A DNA stretch of 64,000 bases from Acidisoma silvae (GCF_020618775.1 NZ_JAESVB010000013.1:1-64000), one strand, 5' to 3'. Positions 15,938-26,218 are shown, numbered from the stretch's first letter. A program made the numbers and translations. Notes: generated by a model from the letters alone, not told the origin.

Positions 15938-17620
15938 TTACGTCTTCAAAGCGCTTTTGGGATTGAGGTTCTGGATATGGCCGCTTTCTGTGCCGGCCGT
16001 CGGATCAATGACACAGTTGATCAGCGCCGGTGTGCAGCTGGCCAAAGCCTCGGACAACGCTTCGCCAAGCCCTGCCGTATCGGTGACATGATATCCCCCG
16101 CCGCCGAAAGCCTCGATCATCTTGTCGTAGCGTGCATTCTGCACAAAGCCGGTCGGTGACGGCCGCTCGCCAGGCTTGTCACCGTGATAGATGCCGCCAT
16201 TATTGAGGACGATGGTAACGATCGGCAGCTTGTAGCGGCAGATGGTCTCAATCTCCATGCCGCTGAAGCCGAAGGCACTGTCGCCCTCGATAGCAACCAC
16301 GGGCTTGCCGCTCACGGCGGCCGCCGCAATCGCATAGCCCATGCCGATGCCCATGACCCCCCAGGTGCCGCTGTCCAGGCGCTTGCGCGGCACTGTCATA
16401 TCGATGATGTTCCGCGCAAAATCGAGCGTATTGGCGCCTTCATTAACGATGGTGACGTCTGGCCGATCCGCCAGCACGTCGCGCACCGCACGAAGAGCAC
16501 TTGAGAAATTCATCGGGCTGGGCTCAGCCGCGAGGCGTGCTGCCATGCGCTCAACATTCTTCTTCTTATGGACCTCAAGCACGTCCAGCCAATCGGCTGG
16601 CGCCTTGACCTGTCCGGGCTGAATGGCGCCAAGCAAAGCGGCGACAGCAGATTTGATGTCGCCCACCACCGGCGCCGCAATAGGGCGGTTGCTGTCGATC
16701 TCCGTGGGTGAAATATCCAGCTGGACAAATTGCGTCGTCTCAGACCAGAGCGGCGGCTTGCCATGAGAGAGTAGCCAATTGAGGCGTGCGCCGATCAAGA
16801 CTACGACATCCGCCTGGCCGATGGCGAGAGAGCGCGCCGTGGCGGCCGATTGCGGATGGCTGTCCGGCAGCAATCCTTTGGCCATGGACATGGGCAGAAA
16901 GGGAATTCCGGTTGTCTCGATCAATTGCCTGATCTCGGCCTCCGCCTGCGCATAGGCGGCCCCCTTGCCCAGAATGATCAACGGGTGCTTCGCATGCGCC
17001 AAAAGATCAATCGCCCGCGCGACCGCATCGGGCGCCGGGATCTGGCGTGGTGCCGGATCGACGACCTTGACCAAGGACCTCCGCGCGCTGTCCAGATCCA
17101 GCGTCGCGCTCAAGGCCGCGGCTGTTAGGTCCAGATAAACCCCGCCTGGCCGCCCCGACAGCGCCGCGTGAATGGCCCGCGCGATGCCGATGCCGATATC
17201 TTCCACCCGATTGACACGGAAGGCCGCCTTGGCGAAGGGCTTAGCCGCGTTCATCTGGTCCAATTCTTCATAATCCCCCTGCTCCAGATCGACGATCGCG
17301 CGATTGCTGGAGCCACTGATCAGGATCATCGGAAAGCAGTTGGTCGTCGCATTCGCCAGCGCCACCAGACCGTTGAGAAATCCCGGGGCCGAGACAGTCA
17401 GGCAAATGCCCGGTTTCTGCGTCAGATAACCCGCGATGGCCGCAGCATTGCCCGCGCTTTGCTCGTGACGGAAGCCGAAATATCGCAGGCCCTCGGCCTG
17501 GGCCAACCGCGCTAGATCTGTGATCGGTATGCCGGCAACCCCGTAGATGGTGTCGAGGGCGTTTAGTTTGAGGGCGTCCACCACCAGGTGGAAGCCGTCC
17601 GTCATCATCTCGCTGTTCAT
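15938..17620 (-). CDS. oxc: Oxalyl-CoA decarboxylase
   Basis: This 560-residue thiamine-diphosphate enzyme splits oxalyl-CoA into formyl-CoA and CO2. Hallmarks are the catalytic Glu53 in [15 protein letters not shown], the central nucleotide-like domain, and the ThDP/Mg motif [17 protein letters not shown]...VLNNGGIY (roughly residues 444-474). The C-terminal [10 protein letters not shown] is typical of Oxc. ATG 17620 is preceded by GGAGAGAGAC. It is the downstream partner of frc, the enzyme that makes its substrate, 93 bp away on the same strand. A stem-loop in that gap (17677-17706) may modulate expression. The protein is cytosolic. Confidence 0.95.
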   Translation of the reverse strand: MNSEMMTDGFHLVVDALKLNALDTIYGVAGIPITDLARLAQAEGLRYFGFRHEQSAGNAAAIAGYLTQKPGICLTVSAPGFLNGLVALANATTNCFPMILISGSSNRAIVDLEQGDYEELDQMNAAKPFAKAAFRVNRVEDIGIGIARAIHAALSGRPGGVYLDLTAAALSATLDLDSARRSLVKVVDPAPRQIPAPDAVARAIDLLAHAKHPLIILGKGAAYAQAEAEIRQLIETTGIPFLPMSMAKGLLPDSHPQSAATARSLAIGQADVVVLIGARLNWLLSHGKPPLWSETTQFVQLDISPTEIDSNRPIAAPVVGDIKSAVAALLGAIQPGQVKAPADWLDVLEVHKKKNVERMAARLAAEPSPMNFSSALRAVRDVLADRPDVTIVNEGANTLDFARNIIDMTVPRKRLDSGTWGVMGIGMGYAIAAAAVSGKPVVAIEGDSAFGFSGMEIETICRYKLPIVTIVLNNGGIYHGDKPGERPSPTGFVQNARYDKMIEAFGGGGYHVTDTAGLGEALSEALASCTPALINCVIDPTAGTESGHIQNLNPKSALKT

Positions 17621-17676
17621 GTCTCTCTCCGTCCTGCCGATGCCGGACGGCGTCCGGCCAGGCTCACCAAGCTTGA

Positions 17677-17706
17677 CCGGCCCGCCACCAGCAGGTGCCG
17701 GGCCGG
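17677..17706 (-). other. GC-rich stem-loop between frc and oxc
   Basis: CCGGCCCG and CACC on the left pair with GGTG and CGGGCCGG on the right, with one mismatch and a 4-nt loop. The structure lies 8 bp past the frc stop and 57 bp before the oxc start. There is no T-run, so it looks more like an mRNA-stability or partial-termination element than a full terminator. A second smaller dyad (GCCGGACGGCGTCCGGC) lies closer to oxc. Confidence 0.5.
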
Positions 17707-17713
17707 CTTGTCG

Positions 17714-18982
17714 TCACACCACCTTAGTCTCATGCAGTTTCGCGATTGCCTCGGCGCTGTAACCAAGCTCGCCAAGCACTTCGTCCGTATGCTCGCCCAG
17801 CAGGGGCGCACCGGTAATTGCAGGCGTGAAGTCCGAGAATTTAATCGGGCTGCCGACGGTCAGATAGGTGCCACGCTTTTTCTGGTCCACCTCGACGATA
17901 GTGCCGCTGGAGCGCAGCGTCGGGTCCTCAGCGATTTCCTTCATGCTCAGCACGGGCGAACAAGGAACCTCATACTTGCGCAGGATATTGACCGCCTCGA
18001 ACTTGGTTTTGTCCGCCAGCCACGTTTCGATATAGGCAAAGATGTCGAAGATATGCGGCTGCCTCGCATGGGCGGTGTTGTAATTCGGGTCATGCGCCCA
18101 TTCTGGCTTGCCTATCGCCTCGCAGGTCGGGCCCCAATCCTGCTCCTGAATAGTGAAGTAAATATAGGCATTGGGATCCGTTTCCCAGCCCTTGCATTTG
18201 AGCACCCAACCCGGCTGACCACCGCCGCCGGCGTTACCCCCACGCGGCACGACATCCGTGAACTTGCCGTATTTTCCGTCTTCACGGATAGGATATTGCG
18301 GATATTCCTCAAGAAAGCCCACGCGTTCGAGGCGCTGCTGATCCCGCAGCTTGACGCGGCAAAGGTTGATCGTCGCGTCTTGCATCGACACCGACACTTT
18401 CTGCCCTTTTTCAGTTTTTTGGCGCCCAATCAGCGCGGTCAAAATCCCAATGGCGAGATGCATGCCGCTGTTGCTGTCGCCAAGGGCGGCCGCGCTGATC
18501 GTTGGCGGCCCATCCCAGAAGCCAGTCGTAGAGGCTGCGCCCCCCGCACATTGGGCAACATTCTCATAGACCTTGATATCTGAGTAGGAGGATTGGTCGT
18601 TAAATCCTTTGACCGATCCGAAGATGAGTTTGGGATTGAGCTCCTGGATATGCTCCCAGGTAAAACCCATGCGGTCCATAGCGCCGGGGGCGAAGTTCTC
18701 GACTAGGACATCCGCCTCCCGGATTAGCTTCGACAAGATCTCCTTGCCTTCCGGTGTCTTGGTGTTCAATTCGAGCGAACGTTTGTTGCTGTTCAACATC
18801 GTGAAGTACAGCGCGTCGAGATCCGGGATGTCACGCAACTGGCGACGCGTGACATCACCTACGCCCACGCGCTCGACCTTCAGAACCTCGGCACCAAACC
18901 AGGCAAGAAGCTGGGTGCAGGCAGGCCCGGCCTGGACGCCCGTAAAGTCGATCACTTTAATTCCAGCGAGAGGTAAGCTCAT
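17714..18982 (-). CDS. frc: Formyl-CoA:oxalate CoA-transferase
   Basis: The 422-residue class III CoA-transferase moves CoA from formyl-CoA to oxalate. The catalytic Asp lies in [17 protein letters not shown]. The flexible glycine loop appears as [12 protein letters not shown]. The N-terminal [19 protein letters not shown] is the usual start. Full length for the family. ATG 18982 has GGAG at 9 nt. It precedes oxc and follows the oxalate/formate antiporter, all on the minus strand, so substrate import, activation and decarboxylation are adjacent. Confidence 0.95.
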   Translation of the reverse strand: MSLPLAGIKVIDFTGVQAGPACTQLLAWFGAEVLKVERVGVGDVTRRQLRDIPDLDALYFTMLNSNKRSLELNTKTPEGKEILSKLIREADVLVENFAPGAMDRMGFTWEHIQELNPKLIFGSVKGFNDQSSYSDIKVYENVAQCAGGAASTTGFWDGPPTISAAALGDSNSGMHLAIGILTALIGRQKTEKGQKVSVSMQDATINLCRVKLRDQQRLERVGFLEEYPQYPIREDGKYGKFTDVVPRGGNAGGGGQPGWVLKCKGWETDPNAYIYFTIQEQDWGPTCEAIGKPEWAHDPNYNTAHARQPHIFDIFAYIETWLADKTKFEAVNILRKYEVPCSPVLSMKEIAEDPTLRSSGTIVEVDQKKRGTYLTVGSPIKFSDFTPAITGAPLLGEHTDEVLGELGYSAEAIAKLHETKVV

Positions 18983-19040
18983 GGGTCAGAACTCCATAAT
19001 GTCGATTATTGAAATTGTGAGCACTGTTTGATCAAGCATT

Positions 19041-20342
19041 TTATGGAGTGGCCGATGCTGCGGTCTTGTCCATCTCATGATGCCGATTAGCAGCTGGGCG
19101 AAGCACCGTCAGAACCAGGACGAAAGCCACCAGATTGATGCCGGTCGCAAGGAACAGCACGTCATTCCAATTGCCCGTCAAAGTCGCGGCAAGCGCACCA
19201 AGCGGCACGAGAAATGCCGCGGCGCCCTTCGCGGTATAAAGCATGGAGGTATTTGTCGTGGCGTATTTCGAACCGAACAGATCCGTGCACATCGCCGGAA
19301 AGAGGCTGAAGATTTCGCCCCAGCAGAAGAAGATCATGCCCGTGAAAAAGACGAAGCCCGCGGGAAAGCGCCCGAAGAGATAAAGACAGAAATAGCTGAT
19401 AGCTCCGAGTGCGAAAGCAATCGCCATGGTCTGCCAAAGACCAATTTCATCCGACACCCAGCCGAAGAAGGGCCGCGCAACGCCGTTCATGACATTGGCG
19501 AAAATCAGGGCGACGGATAGTGTGCCGGCGCTCATGAAGACCGCAACATTGGCGATGTGATAGGAGGTCGCAATGGGTGCGAGATAGGCCGTGACGACCA
19601 ATCCGCCCGCACACATCAACAAGTCCAGTATATAGAGAACCCAGAAGACGCGGCTGACGATGACTTCACGCGCCGTATAGCTGCGCGCCGTCTGCTGGAG
19701 CTTTGCGCTTTTGACGCTCGGCGCTTCCCCGGGATGCGGATTGCGGATGAACTGCGATACCAGCAAAACCACGCCACCCTGGATCAGCCCGAACCAAAAG
19801 AAAGCGGCGGCATAGCCGGCTTGCGCGATTACCATCTCGATCGGGATGATCGTGATCGCCGCACCGGCGCCAAATCCGCCGGCCACGAGGCCAACCGCGA
19901 GACCTCGCTTGTCCTTAAACCATTTGACCGCGGTGCCAACTGCCGTACAGTAGACGGCACCGGAGCCAAGGCCGGAGAGCGCACCCCCGATATAGAGAGC
20001 CGTCAGCGAGCCCGCATAAGCATCGAGGAGCCAACCAAGGCCAACCAGAATGCCGCCAACGCCCATGACGGTACGCGGACCTAAGTTAGGCCCCAGCCTG
20101 TCAGCAATCCATCCATTGATTGGAGTCGCCCAGGTTTCCAGCGCCACAAAAATCGTAAAGGCTATTTGGATGCCCGAGACCGGCCAACCATGAGCCTTTT
20201 GTAGGGGCAGAACAAAGACTGACCAGCCATATTGGAGATTGGCGATCATAATCATACAGACGACGCTCAAAATGAGATGTCGCCATCGCTGATTGCTAAC
20301 GTGGCCTGTGGCAGCGGGGTTTGAGGTCGTCGTCGCGCTCAT
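19041..20342 (-). CDS. oxlT: Oxalate/formate antiporter (MFS, OxlT-like)
   Basis: The 433-residue protein has about twelve hydrophobic helices and MFS loops (GWIADRLGPNLGPRTVMGVG; GAVYCTAVGTAVKWFKDKRG). Late in the chain, SMLYTAKGAAAFLVPLGAL carries the membrane Lys that in OxlT is essential for dicarboxylate binding. OxlT exchanges oxalate for formate and thereby helps to build a proton gradient. It lies 58 bp upstream of frc, same strand. The start follows GGAGAGTAAA. The transport direction and substrate are inferred from family and neighbours. Confidence 0.9.
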   Translation of the reverse strand: MSATTTSNPAATGHVSNQRWRHLILSVVCMIMIANLQYGWSVFVLPLQKAHGWPVSGIQIAFTIFVALETWATPINGWIADRLGPNLGPRTVMGVGGILVGLGWLLDAYAGSLTALYIGGALSGLGSGAVYCTAVGTAVKWFKDKRGLAVGLVAGGFGAGAAITIIPIEMVIAQAGYAAAFFWFGLIQGGVVLLVSQFIRNPHPGEAPSVKSAKLQQTARSYTAREVIVSRVFWVLYILDLLMCAGGLVVTAYLAPIATSYHIANVAVFMSAGTLSVALIFANVMNGVARPFFGWVSDEIGLWQTMAIAFALGAISYFCLYLFGRFPAGFVFFTGMIFFCWGEIFSLFPAMCTDLFGSKYATTNTSMLYTAKGAAAFLVPLGALAATLTGNWNDVLFLATGINLVAFVLVLTVLRPAANRHHEMDKTAASATP

Positions 20343-20415
20343 TTTACTCTCCGAATGCTCATTTTCTTACGCCGGTTTATTCGGTAGAAACTCCGTGCAT
20401 TGCGAACACCATAGA

Positions 20416-21591
20416 CTAATGATCAGCCAAACTGACTGCGACGGCGAATTCCCGCCGCAACGCATCTCCATGTTGGTTGAGCGACGGTGCTCCGGTGCGA
20501 ACTGTCGGGTCCGGGTAGCCGGAAAGTTTCACGGGGTTCCCAGGCATTTTTATGCCGCCAGCCTCAATCAGCATGTTCCGTGCCTTCGCCTGTGGATGCT
20601 CCACCGCTTCCGCCACGTTCAACAGGGGGGCGACTGGAACACCTGCTTCATGGATTACCTGCAGCCAATGCTCCGCGGCCTGGGCCTTCAGTGACCGCTC
20701 AAGTTCCACCTTAAGCTCTCTTTGGTGTGCCGTTCGCATTTGGTTGGATGCGAAGCGAGGATCTTCTGGAAGATCCGGGCGTCCGAGCGTCGTACATAAC
20801 TGAGCGAAGAGGTGATCGTTTCCCGCGCACATGACAATATCTTTATCCTTTGCGCTGAACACGTCGAAGGGCGTCATGAACGGGTGCCGGTTACCGATCC
20901 GTTCGAGCGGCTTTCCTGTCGCAACATATTCCATAACGCCATGCTCCAGGAATGCGAGGGTCGCATCGAACATGGCGACATCCACTTGAGCACCTTTTCC
21001 TGTCTTTTCGCGGGCATAAAGGGCACTCGCAATGCCACAAAACATAAAAACCCCCCCGCAGAGATCGGAAAGGGATGTGCCAACGCGCGTAGGCGGCCCA
21101 TCGGGAAAGCCTGTCATGCTCATGATACCGCTCATTGCCTGAATGATCGTGTCATAGGCTGGATAATGGGCGAGCGGTCCTGTCTGTCCGAAGCCGGAGG
21201 ATGAGGCATAAATCAAACGTGGGTTGATTTCGGAAAGTGTTTCATACGACAGGCCGAGCCTCGCCATGGTCCCAGGGCGAAAGTTCTCAGTAAGAACGTC
21301 CGCCTGCCGGACCATGTTCAAGAAGAGCGCGCGATCTGTGTCCTCCTTCAGGTTGAGAACGATGCTCTCCTTGCCTCGATTCACAAAACTGAAATAGAGT
21401 GACTGGTCGCCGACGAAGGGACCATAGGTGCGGGTGTCATCGCCATGGCCTGGCGGCTCGATTTTGACAACCCGTGCACCGAGATCCGCCAAGACCGTGG
21501 TGCCAAAGGGCCCGTTCAGAACATGTGTCAGGTCAATGACGAGCAATCCAGAGAACGGCCCTGAAGCTGCAGAACCTTCATTTTTTGTCAC
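20416..21591 (-). CDS. Class III CoA-transferase (CaiB/BaiF), probably another oxalate/dicarboxylate CoA-transferase
   Basis: From GTG 21591 (GGAG 6 nt upstream) the product has about 391 residues. The open frame extends 74 codons further but that part is not family-like. It keeps GLLVIDLTHVLNGPFGTTVL, DLGARVVKIEPPGHGDDTR and, at the catalytic-Asp position, VGTSLSDLCGGVF. It is only distantly like the frc gene here. Candidates are succinyl-CoA:oxalate or acetyl-CoA:oxalate CoA-transferase, which would prime the cycle before formyl-CoA is available. It lies 73 bp upstream of oxlT on the same strand and is divergent from a porin. Confidence 0.85.
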   Translation of the reverse strand: MTKNEGSAASGPFSGLLVIDLTHVLNGPFGTTVLADLGARVVKIEPPGHGDDTRTYGPFVGDQSLYFSFVNRGKESIVLNLKEDTDRALFLNMVRQADVLTENFRPGTMARLGLSYETLSEINPRLIYASSSGFGQTGPLAHYPAYDTIIQAMSGIMSMTGFPDGPPTRVGTSLSDLCGGVFMFCGIASALYAREKTGKGAQVDVAMFDATLAFLEHGVMEYVATGKPLERIGNRHPFMTPFDVFSAKDKDIVMCAGNDHLFAQLCTTLGRPDLPEDPRFASNQMRTAHQRELKVELERSLKAQAAEHWLQVIHEAGVPVAPLLNVAEAVEHPQAKARNMLIEAGGIKMPGNPVKLSGYPDPTVRTGAPSLNQHGDALRREFAVAVSLADH

Positions 21592-21856
21592 AATTGTCTC
21601 CAACGGATGCCAATTCACCGGGAATTCCAGTAAGAATTTTGTCTGGGCAACAGCTACGAGCAAGTTCGATCTCGGTAAATGATTTGAATCAATTTTCCGC
21701 CACCAAAAGTCGGCTATGGCAAATGTACGCACTGATGCTCGATATTGCTTTATCGCAATCTCTGGTGCACTCGGTTCGACTAGTAAATGGTTACATGACT
21801 CGTCCCTCCGCAACCGCTGTACGGCTGCGACTTTTCAACCGGAGGATATCTACTCG

Positions 21857-23098
21857 ATGCGACAGTTTGTTCTGGTCAGTGCCGCGACGCTGACGGCTGC
21901 AGTCGGTCTCGCCGCCATCGCCAAGGCTCAGGTCACCACCCCCGACTTCACCCAGACGATTTCGCCCGGCTCCGTCGTGGCGCGTCTCGACGGCCGGGTG
22001 TCCCAGTGGTACGGCGTCAGCGGTTTCACGGGTCAGAGCTATGGCGGGACGAAATACTCTGGCTCAGGCTTGGCCGGTTATATGCGGCTCTTTCCAGGCT
22101 TTGACGGCGTTGCCGCCAACGGGTTGCAATATGGTGCCCAGGCTGAAATCCGTGAAAATACCGAGACCAGTGCTTCTGCAGGCGCCAGCACCGAAACGCT
22201 CTATGTGCTCCGCGACTTTGGCTATCTCGGCCTTCCGCAACTCGGTCTCGTCCGCTTCGGCCAGCAAGAGGGCGCTCTCTACCTTAACGATGCCGGCCGC
22301 TTCGAAAGCGGCAATGAAGCCTTCGATGACGGCGGCTGGAACGGTGATGTCGAAAATTTCTTCGTCAACTCCGCGCAGCGGCCGATCTATCCCTGGACAT
22401 GGAGCAATAGTACCCGTACGGCGGACAAGATCGACTACATTACGCCAACTTGGAACGGACTGAATTTCAGCGCGAGCTTCGAACCAAACCAGACTGGCGA
22501 GAACTACAGCCCGGCTGTCACCTCGACCACGACTTCGACCGACATGCGTCGCAATACGTTTGAAATTGGCACCACTTACAAGACCAAGCTCGATGGCTTC
22601 GGCATCATCGTCGATGGCGGCTATATGAACGCCGGCGCAGTCGCGTACAACTCGACTGCGAATGGCCAATCATACCAAGGTCTGAGTGTCGGCAGCCTCG
22701 GCGCCACTGTGACATACGGTGGCATTACCGTCGGCGGAAATACCAAGTTCGGCAACATGAACGGTCAGTTCGAGCCTAACTACAAGGGAGGAGCAAACGC
22801 GATAGCCTGGCTGACGGGAGGCGTCTACACGATTGGCGCGCTGAGCGCCGGCGGTAGCTATTTTGTCTATGACAGCCAGGGCGACTATTCCACTCCAACC
22901 ACCGAAGGCACGCGCCGCGAAATGGGTGCAGCTGCCGGCGCAACCTACGTGCTAGCCCCTGGTGTAAAGCTCTTCGCCTCCTATCTCTACGGCACGCGTC
23001 ATCAGGATGGCTACGACTTCCTCTCCGGCACCGCCGGCAGTGCTAACAACAACACGATGGCCCAGGTCCTCGCGCTTGGAACTTGGCTCTACTGGTAA
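21857..23098 (+). CDS. Outer-membrane porin (Gram-negative general porin type)
   Basis: From ATG 21857 (GGAGG 11 nt upstream) the 413-residue product has a signal peptide (RQFVLVSAATLTAAVGLAAI, cleavage after KAQ). The mature part has alternating polar and hydrophobic beta strands with many Gly, Tyr and Asn, for example GYMRLFPGFDG and RFGQQEGALYL. It ends with an aromatic residue (GTWLYW), the signal for outer-membrane assembly. An apparent longer start at 21716 would hide the signal peptide. It is divergent from the second CoA-transferase of the oxalate cluster and could admit oxalate or other anions; that is inferred from context. Confidence 0.88.
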   Translation: MRQFVLVSAATLTAAVGLAAIAKAQVTTPDFTQTISPGSVVARLDGRVSQWYGVSGFTGQSYGGTKYSGSGLAGYMRLFPGFDGVAANGLQYGAQAEIRENTETSASAGASTETLYVLRDFGYLGLPQLGLVRFGQQEGALYLNDAGRFESGNEAFDDGGWNGDVENFFVNSAQRPIYPWTWSNSTRTADKIDYITPTWNGLNFSASFEPNQTGENYSPAVTSTTTSTDMRRNTFEIGTTYKTKLDGFGIIVDGGYMNAGAVAYNSTANGQSYQGLSVGSLGATVTYGGITVGGNTKFGNMNGQFEPNYKGGANAIAWLTGGVYTIGALSAGGSYFVYDSQGDYSTPTTEGTRREMGAAAGATYVLAPGVKLFASYLYGTRHQDGYDFLSGTAGSANNNTMAQVLALGTWLYW

Positions 23099-23628
23099 GA
23101 GCCGCGACGTCAAAGGATGGCTCGATAGCGGCTTGGTCAGGGGTAATTACTCAGAAATCGGTAAGTAGGCCGACACGTTAGATCCTACCTACAAGATATA
23201 ATCAGCACTTTTCCCGTTGCTTGTCGGACAAATTGCGGCCCGCTGAGTAAAACAACTGGCGCCCCCGTATTGCCATCGGTTGTCAGCCTTATTGCCATAC
23301 GCCCGGCTTGCCTGGTGCCATTTTATGCTGCGTCGCATGCAGTAAGGGCGGCGGCGCGACATTTTCTTGTGCGCGACGAAGACCAGGAGGCTGAAAATTG
23401 TAGCTAAGTGCGACCATGCTCTTACGCAGACGTCGGGCAAATATGACAATACACACCTTCAAAACTGGCCTGTCTGGCCAAAGACGCCTGCCTGACGGCC
23501 AACAGCTTACCATCCTCCAACTATTAGCAACATTAAGTTGCTGCCAACTGGCAGGACGCGCAGGCTATCAGGTATCAAGATGAAGGCCTGCCCTTTCCCA
23601 CGTTCGGTAAAACGAGGAGTGCACTTTT
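23099..23628. other. 530-bp intergenic region, no gene recognised
   Basis: Only short frames are present, on the minus strand, with no start signal or known domain. The last 20 bases contain the GAGGAG ribosome binding site for the next gene. I see no promoter motif I can name. Confidence 0.4.
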
Positions 23629-25311
23629 GTGAATGGAAGCCAAGACAGGCATGAGGTATCCGGACTGCCCACCACCGCGAGGGACCTGCGGTATGGTCGG
23701 AGCGACGGCGCAACGCTGCTCGCTAAAACTTTAAGGAATCAAGCAGTCGACATAGTCTTCATTATGGAAGGGTGTGAGAATGCAGCGGTGCACTTCGCCT
23801 TCTCGGGGGTTGGTATCCGACTAATCGCTTTGCCGACTGCAAGCCTGGTCCTCAGCGTTGCCGATAGCTATTCGCGTATCACCGGCCGGCTGGCCTGCGC
23901 TCTCATTTACCGCAAACTTGATATTTCCACTGCTCTTTCTGCTATGGTTTTTGCATCGTTAGCTGAGAGTTCAATATTAATTTTGACTGGACGCGCCTTC
24001 CTCAATCGGCCCGAAGATGCTGCAACAGGAGATGCCCGACAGACGGATGCAATATCTGCTCTAACGAAATTCAGCGGGGTGGTCGCTACCGTTGATGCCC
24101 TGGCGAATATTATCACCCGTGCTTCTCTAGAAGCACTAAAGGATAGGCCGGGTCTAGCTTATCTTGAACTAGAGGCGGGGCTGTTTAATCAAGATGCTAG
24201 TGTCGAGCCAGCTTTTTCGGCTGATAAAATAGCAAGCTCTGAAACCCGATTGTACGACGAAGGCGCCGCTCAAACTGTTGCCATGCGTATCATGTCATCG
24301 ATGCGCCCCTGCATTCTATTCGGCCAAGGACTTTGGAACCCTGAAGCAAGAAAGACCGCCCAGGAGTTTTGCCGCAAACTGAATGTGCCGGGTTATGCGT
24401 CCAGATTTGCGGGGGAGATTTTTCCTCCCGATGATCAATATCAAATTTTCTATTCTCTCCATCATGCTCTGACAAGAGCGGACCTTGTCATTGTTCTCGG
24501 TGCTCTGCCAAACCTTCTTTCCTCCCGAGGAGACACAACTATACCTGGACCCTCTTTAGTCCAGATCTCTCATGGCAACGAGGTATTCGATCCGGCTGAT
24601 GATTTCGCCTTGCCACTCTTTGATGAGAGCAGGCTTCTGCGGGCTACTCTGGAAACTCTTGGCTATGCTGAAGACGATGGCGGCGCAGAACGTGAGCCAT
24701 GGCTAGACGAACTTCACGAGGCTGAGCAACAGACACGAGCAGTTTTGACATCGACTTTTCAAAGTCACGCGCAGTCCATTCACATCAACGATCTTCTCTC
24801 TGAGATAACAATCTTTGCTAAGTCTACTACGACCCTCATCTATGATCCCTGCTTGGGACTTGAGCCTGTAGATATCCGCGCTGCACCAGGGCGATTTAAC
24901 GTAAAACTCGCTCCCGTTCCTGGCATGGGCGTTCCACTTGTGCTAGCGGCGGATCTTGCGAGGCCTGGAACCGAGATCCTTTGCTTGACCAACGCATCGT
25001 CTTTCCGCGCATCCGGCTTCGATCTCGAACTTTGCGTTCGTCGGTCCATAGCAGCAATCTTTCTGATCTACGAGTCACCGGTCAGTAATGCCGGTGGCCG
25101 ACCCGATTTCACCAACGTTGGGAAAGAAAGACCCCCTCACAATGCAATCGCCCGCTTGCCCGTGGTTGAATTCGCTCGCCTTTTGGGTGCTTCTGGCGAA
25201 AGAGTGCATGATTCTTCAAATATCCAGGCAGCTCTGCAACGCGCACGCTCCTACGGGAAATGCACGGTGATATATATAAGTGCAACTTCTGTTCAATTGA
25301 ACACGCCATAA
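23629..25311 (+). CDS. ThDP-enzyme-like protein lacking catalytic motifs (putative pseudoenzyme)
   Basis: The intact 560-residue protein starts at GTG 23629 with GAGGAG at 9 nt. It follows the three-domain order of ThDP decarboxylases and synthases, and is the same length as the Oxc nearby. The catalytic Glu is lost: where Oxc has FRHEQSAGN, this protein has LPTASLVLS (Ala71 at the Glu position). The GDG...NN cofactor motif is also lost: CLTNASSFRASGFDL and LIYESPVSN stand in its place. It still keeps SYSRITGR, the family's adenine-site neighbourhood. Codon usage is less GC-rich than the oxalate genes. Either it is a regulatory or scaffold relative of a ThDP enzyme, or it binds another ligand. 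The gene is undamaged, so it appears to be under selection. Confidence 0.75.
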   Translation: MNGSQDRHEVSGLPTTARDLRYGRSDGATLLAKTLRNQAVDIVFIMEGCENAAVHFAFSGVGIRLIALPTASLVLSVADSYSRITGRLACALIYRKLDISTALSAMVFASLAESSILILTGRAFLNRPEDAATGDARQTDAISALTKFSGVVATVDALANIITRASLEALKDRPGLAYLELEAGLFNQDASVEPAFSADKIASSETRLYDEGAAQTVAMRIMSSMRPCILFGQGLWNPEARKTAQEFCRKLNVPGYASRFAGEIFPPDDQYQIFYSLHHALTRADLVIVLGALPNLLSSRGDTTIPGPSLVQISHGNEVFDPADDFALPLFDESRLLRATLETLGYAEDDGGAEREPWLDELHEAEQQTRAVLTSTFQSHAQSIHINDLLSEITIFAKSTTTLIYDPCLGLEPVDIRAAPGRFNVKLAPVPGMGVPLVLAADLARPGTEILCLTNASSFRASGFDLELCVRRSIAAIFLIYESPVSNAGGRPDFTNVGKERPPHNAIARLPVVEFARLLGASGERVHDSSNIQAALQRARSYGKCTVIYISATSVQLNTP

Positions 25312-25397
25312 AGCAGGGCCATTCGCAGAAAGTTCTCGCGCTGGGCTCTTTTTGCGTAAGCGTCACGTGACCACCACCTTGCGTGCGGCCTGGCGAA

Positions 25398-25874
25398 ATG
25401 GTGACGGTGCCGGTCATGGAAGAGATTCTGATTTCCGGTGATCGAACCGAGCGCACGAACGACGGTCGTAAGAGCACTCTTACGGATGATATCGAATTGC
25501 GGGTGCGACGAGAGCGACACCGCCGGTGGCGCCCGGACGAGAAGCTGCGGATTGTGCAAGAGACATTGCATCCTGGGGCGGTGATCGCGGCGGTCGCGCG
25601 GCGACATGGAGTTGGGACCGGTCTTCTCTACACTTGGCGCAAGGACATGCTGTCGACGGCGATGGCAGGCTTCGTCCCGGTAGAGGTCAAACGGGATATG
25701 TCACCAGAAGCGCCTACGCCAGCTCCTGTGGCGACGCTGCCGGTTCCGGCGAGGCAGAAGGCCGTGTTCGGGCGAATTGAGATTGAGTTTCCAAGCGGCA
25801 TTCGTGTGCGGGTTGAAGGAGCGGCCGACGAGGTCGTTTTGCGGGGCGTCTTATCAACGCTGAACGGTAGCTGA
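25398..25874 (+). CDS. tnpA: IS66 TnpA
   Basis: The first IS66 gene encodes about 158 residues with an HTH region (RRWRPDEKLRIVQETLHPG, AVARRHGVGTGLLYTWRKDM) and a C-terminal strand-rich part (RIEIEFPSGIRVRVEG) typical of IS66 Orf1. The start is uncertain among GTG 25383, ATG 25398 and ATG 25416, as none has a strong ribosome binding site. The stop overlaps the start of tnpB. Confidence 0.85.
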   Translation: MVTVPVMEEILISGDRTERTNDGRKSTLTDDIELRVRRERHRRWRPDEKLRIVQETLHPGAVIAAVARRHGVGTGLLYTWRKDMLSTAMAGFVPVEVKRDMSPEAPTPAPVATLPVPARQKAVFGRIEIEFPSGIRVRVEGAADEVVLRGVLSTLNGS

Positions 25875-26218
25875 TGCTGCCCGCGGGAGAGGTCCGCATT
25901 TACCTGGCCTGTGGCGTCACGGACATGCGGAAAGGGTTCCACTCCCTCGCTGCGCAGGTTCAGACGGTGCTTCAGCATGACCCGTTTAGCGGGGCGATTT
26001 TCTTGTTCAGAGGTCGCCGGGGTGATCTCATCAAGTGTCTGTTCTGGGATCGTCAGGGCTTGTGCCTCTATGTGAAAAAACTGGATCGGGGGCGCTTCGT
26101 ATGGCCGCAGGCCAAGGACGGTGTTGTGTCACTCACCATGGCGCAGTTCTCGATGCTTCTGGAATCGATCGATTGGCGCAACACGGCCTGGACCGCCCGG
26201 CCAGAGGTCGTGGTCTGA
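25874..26218 (+). CDS. tnpB: IS66 TnpB
   Basis: The 114-residue protein is the very conserved IS66 Orf2: VRIYLACGVTDMRKGFHSLA, then FRGRRGDLIKCLFWDRQGLC and FVWPQAKDG. The start overlaps the tnpA stop, so translation is coupled. TnpB is needed for transposition of IS66 elements although its biochemical role is unclear. Confidence 0.92.
   Translation: MLPAGEVRIYLACGVTDMRKGFHSLAAQVQTVLQHDPFSGAIFLFRGRRGDLIKCLFWDRQGLCLYVKKLDRGRFVWPQAKDGVVSLTMAQFSMLLESIDWRNTAWTARPEVVV

Noticed and set aside
19011-19036. TTGATCAAG upstream of frc as a FixK box
   Set aside because: Only one half-site is present; the second half does not match on either strand.
21592-21813. 74-residue extension of the second CoA-transferase
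   Set aside because: No family similarity; GTG 21591 has GGAG at 6 nt and the protein starts normally there.
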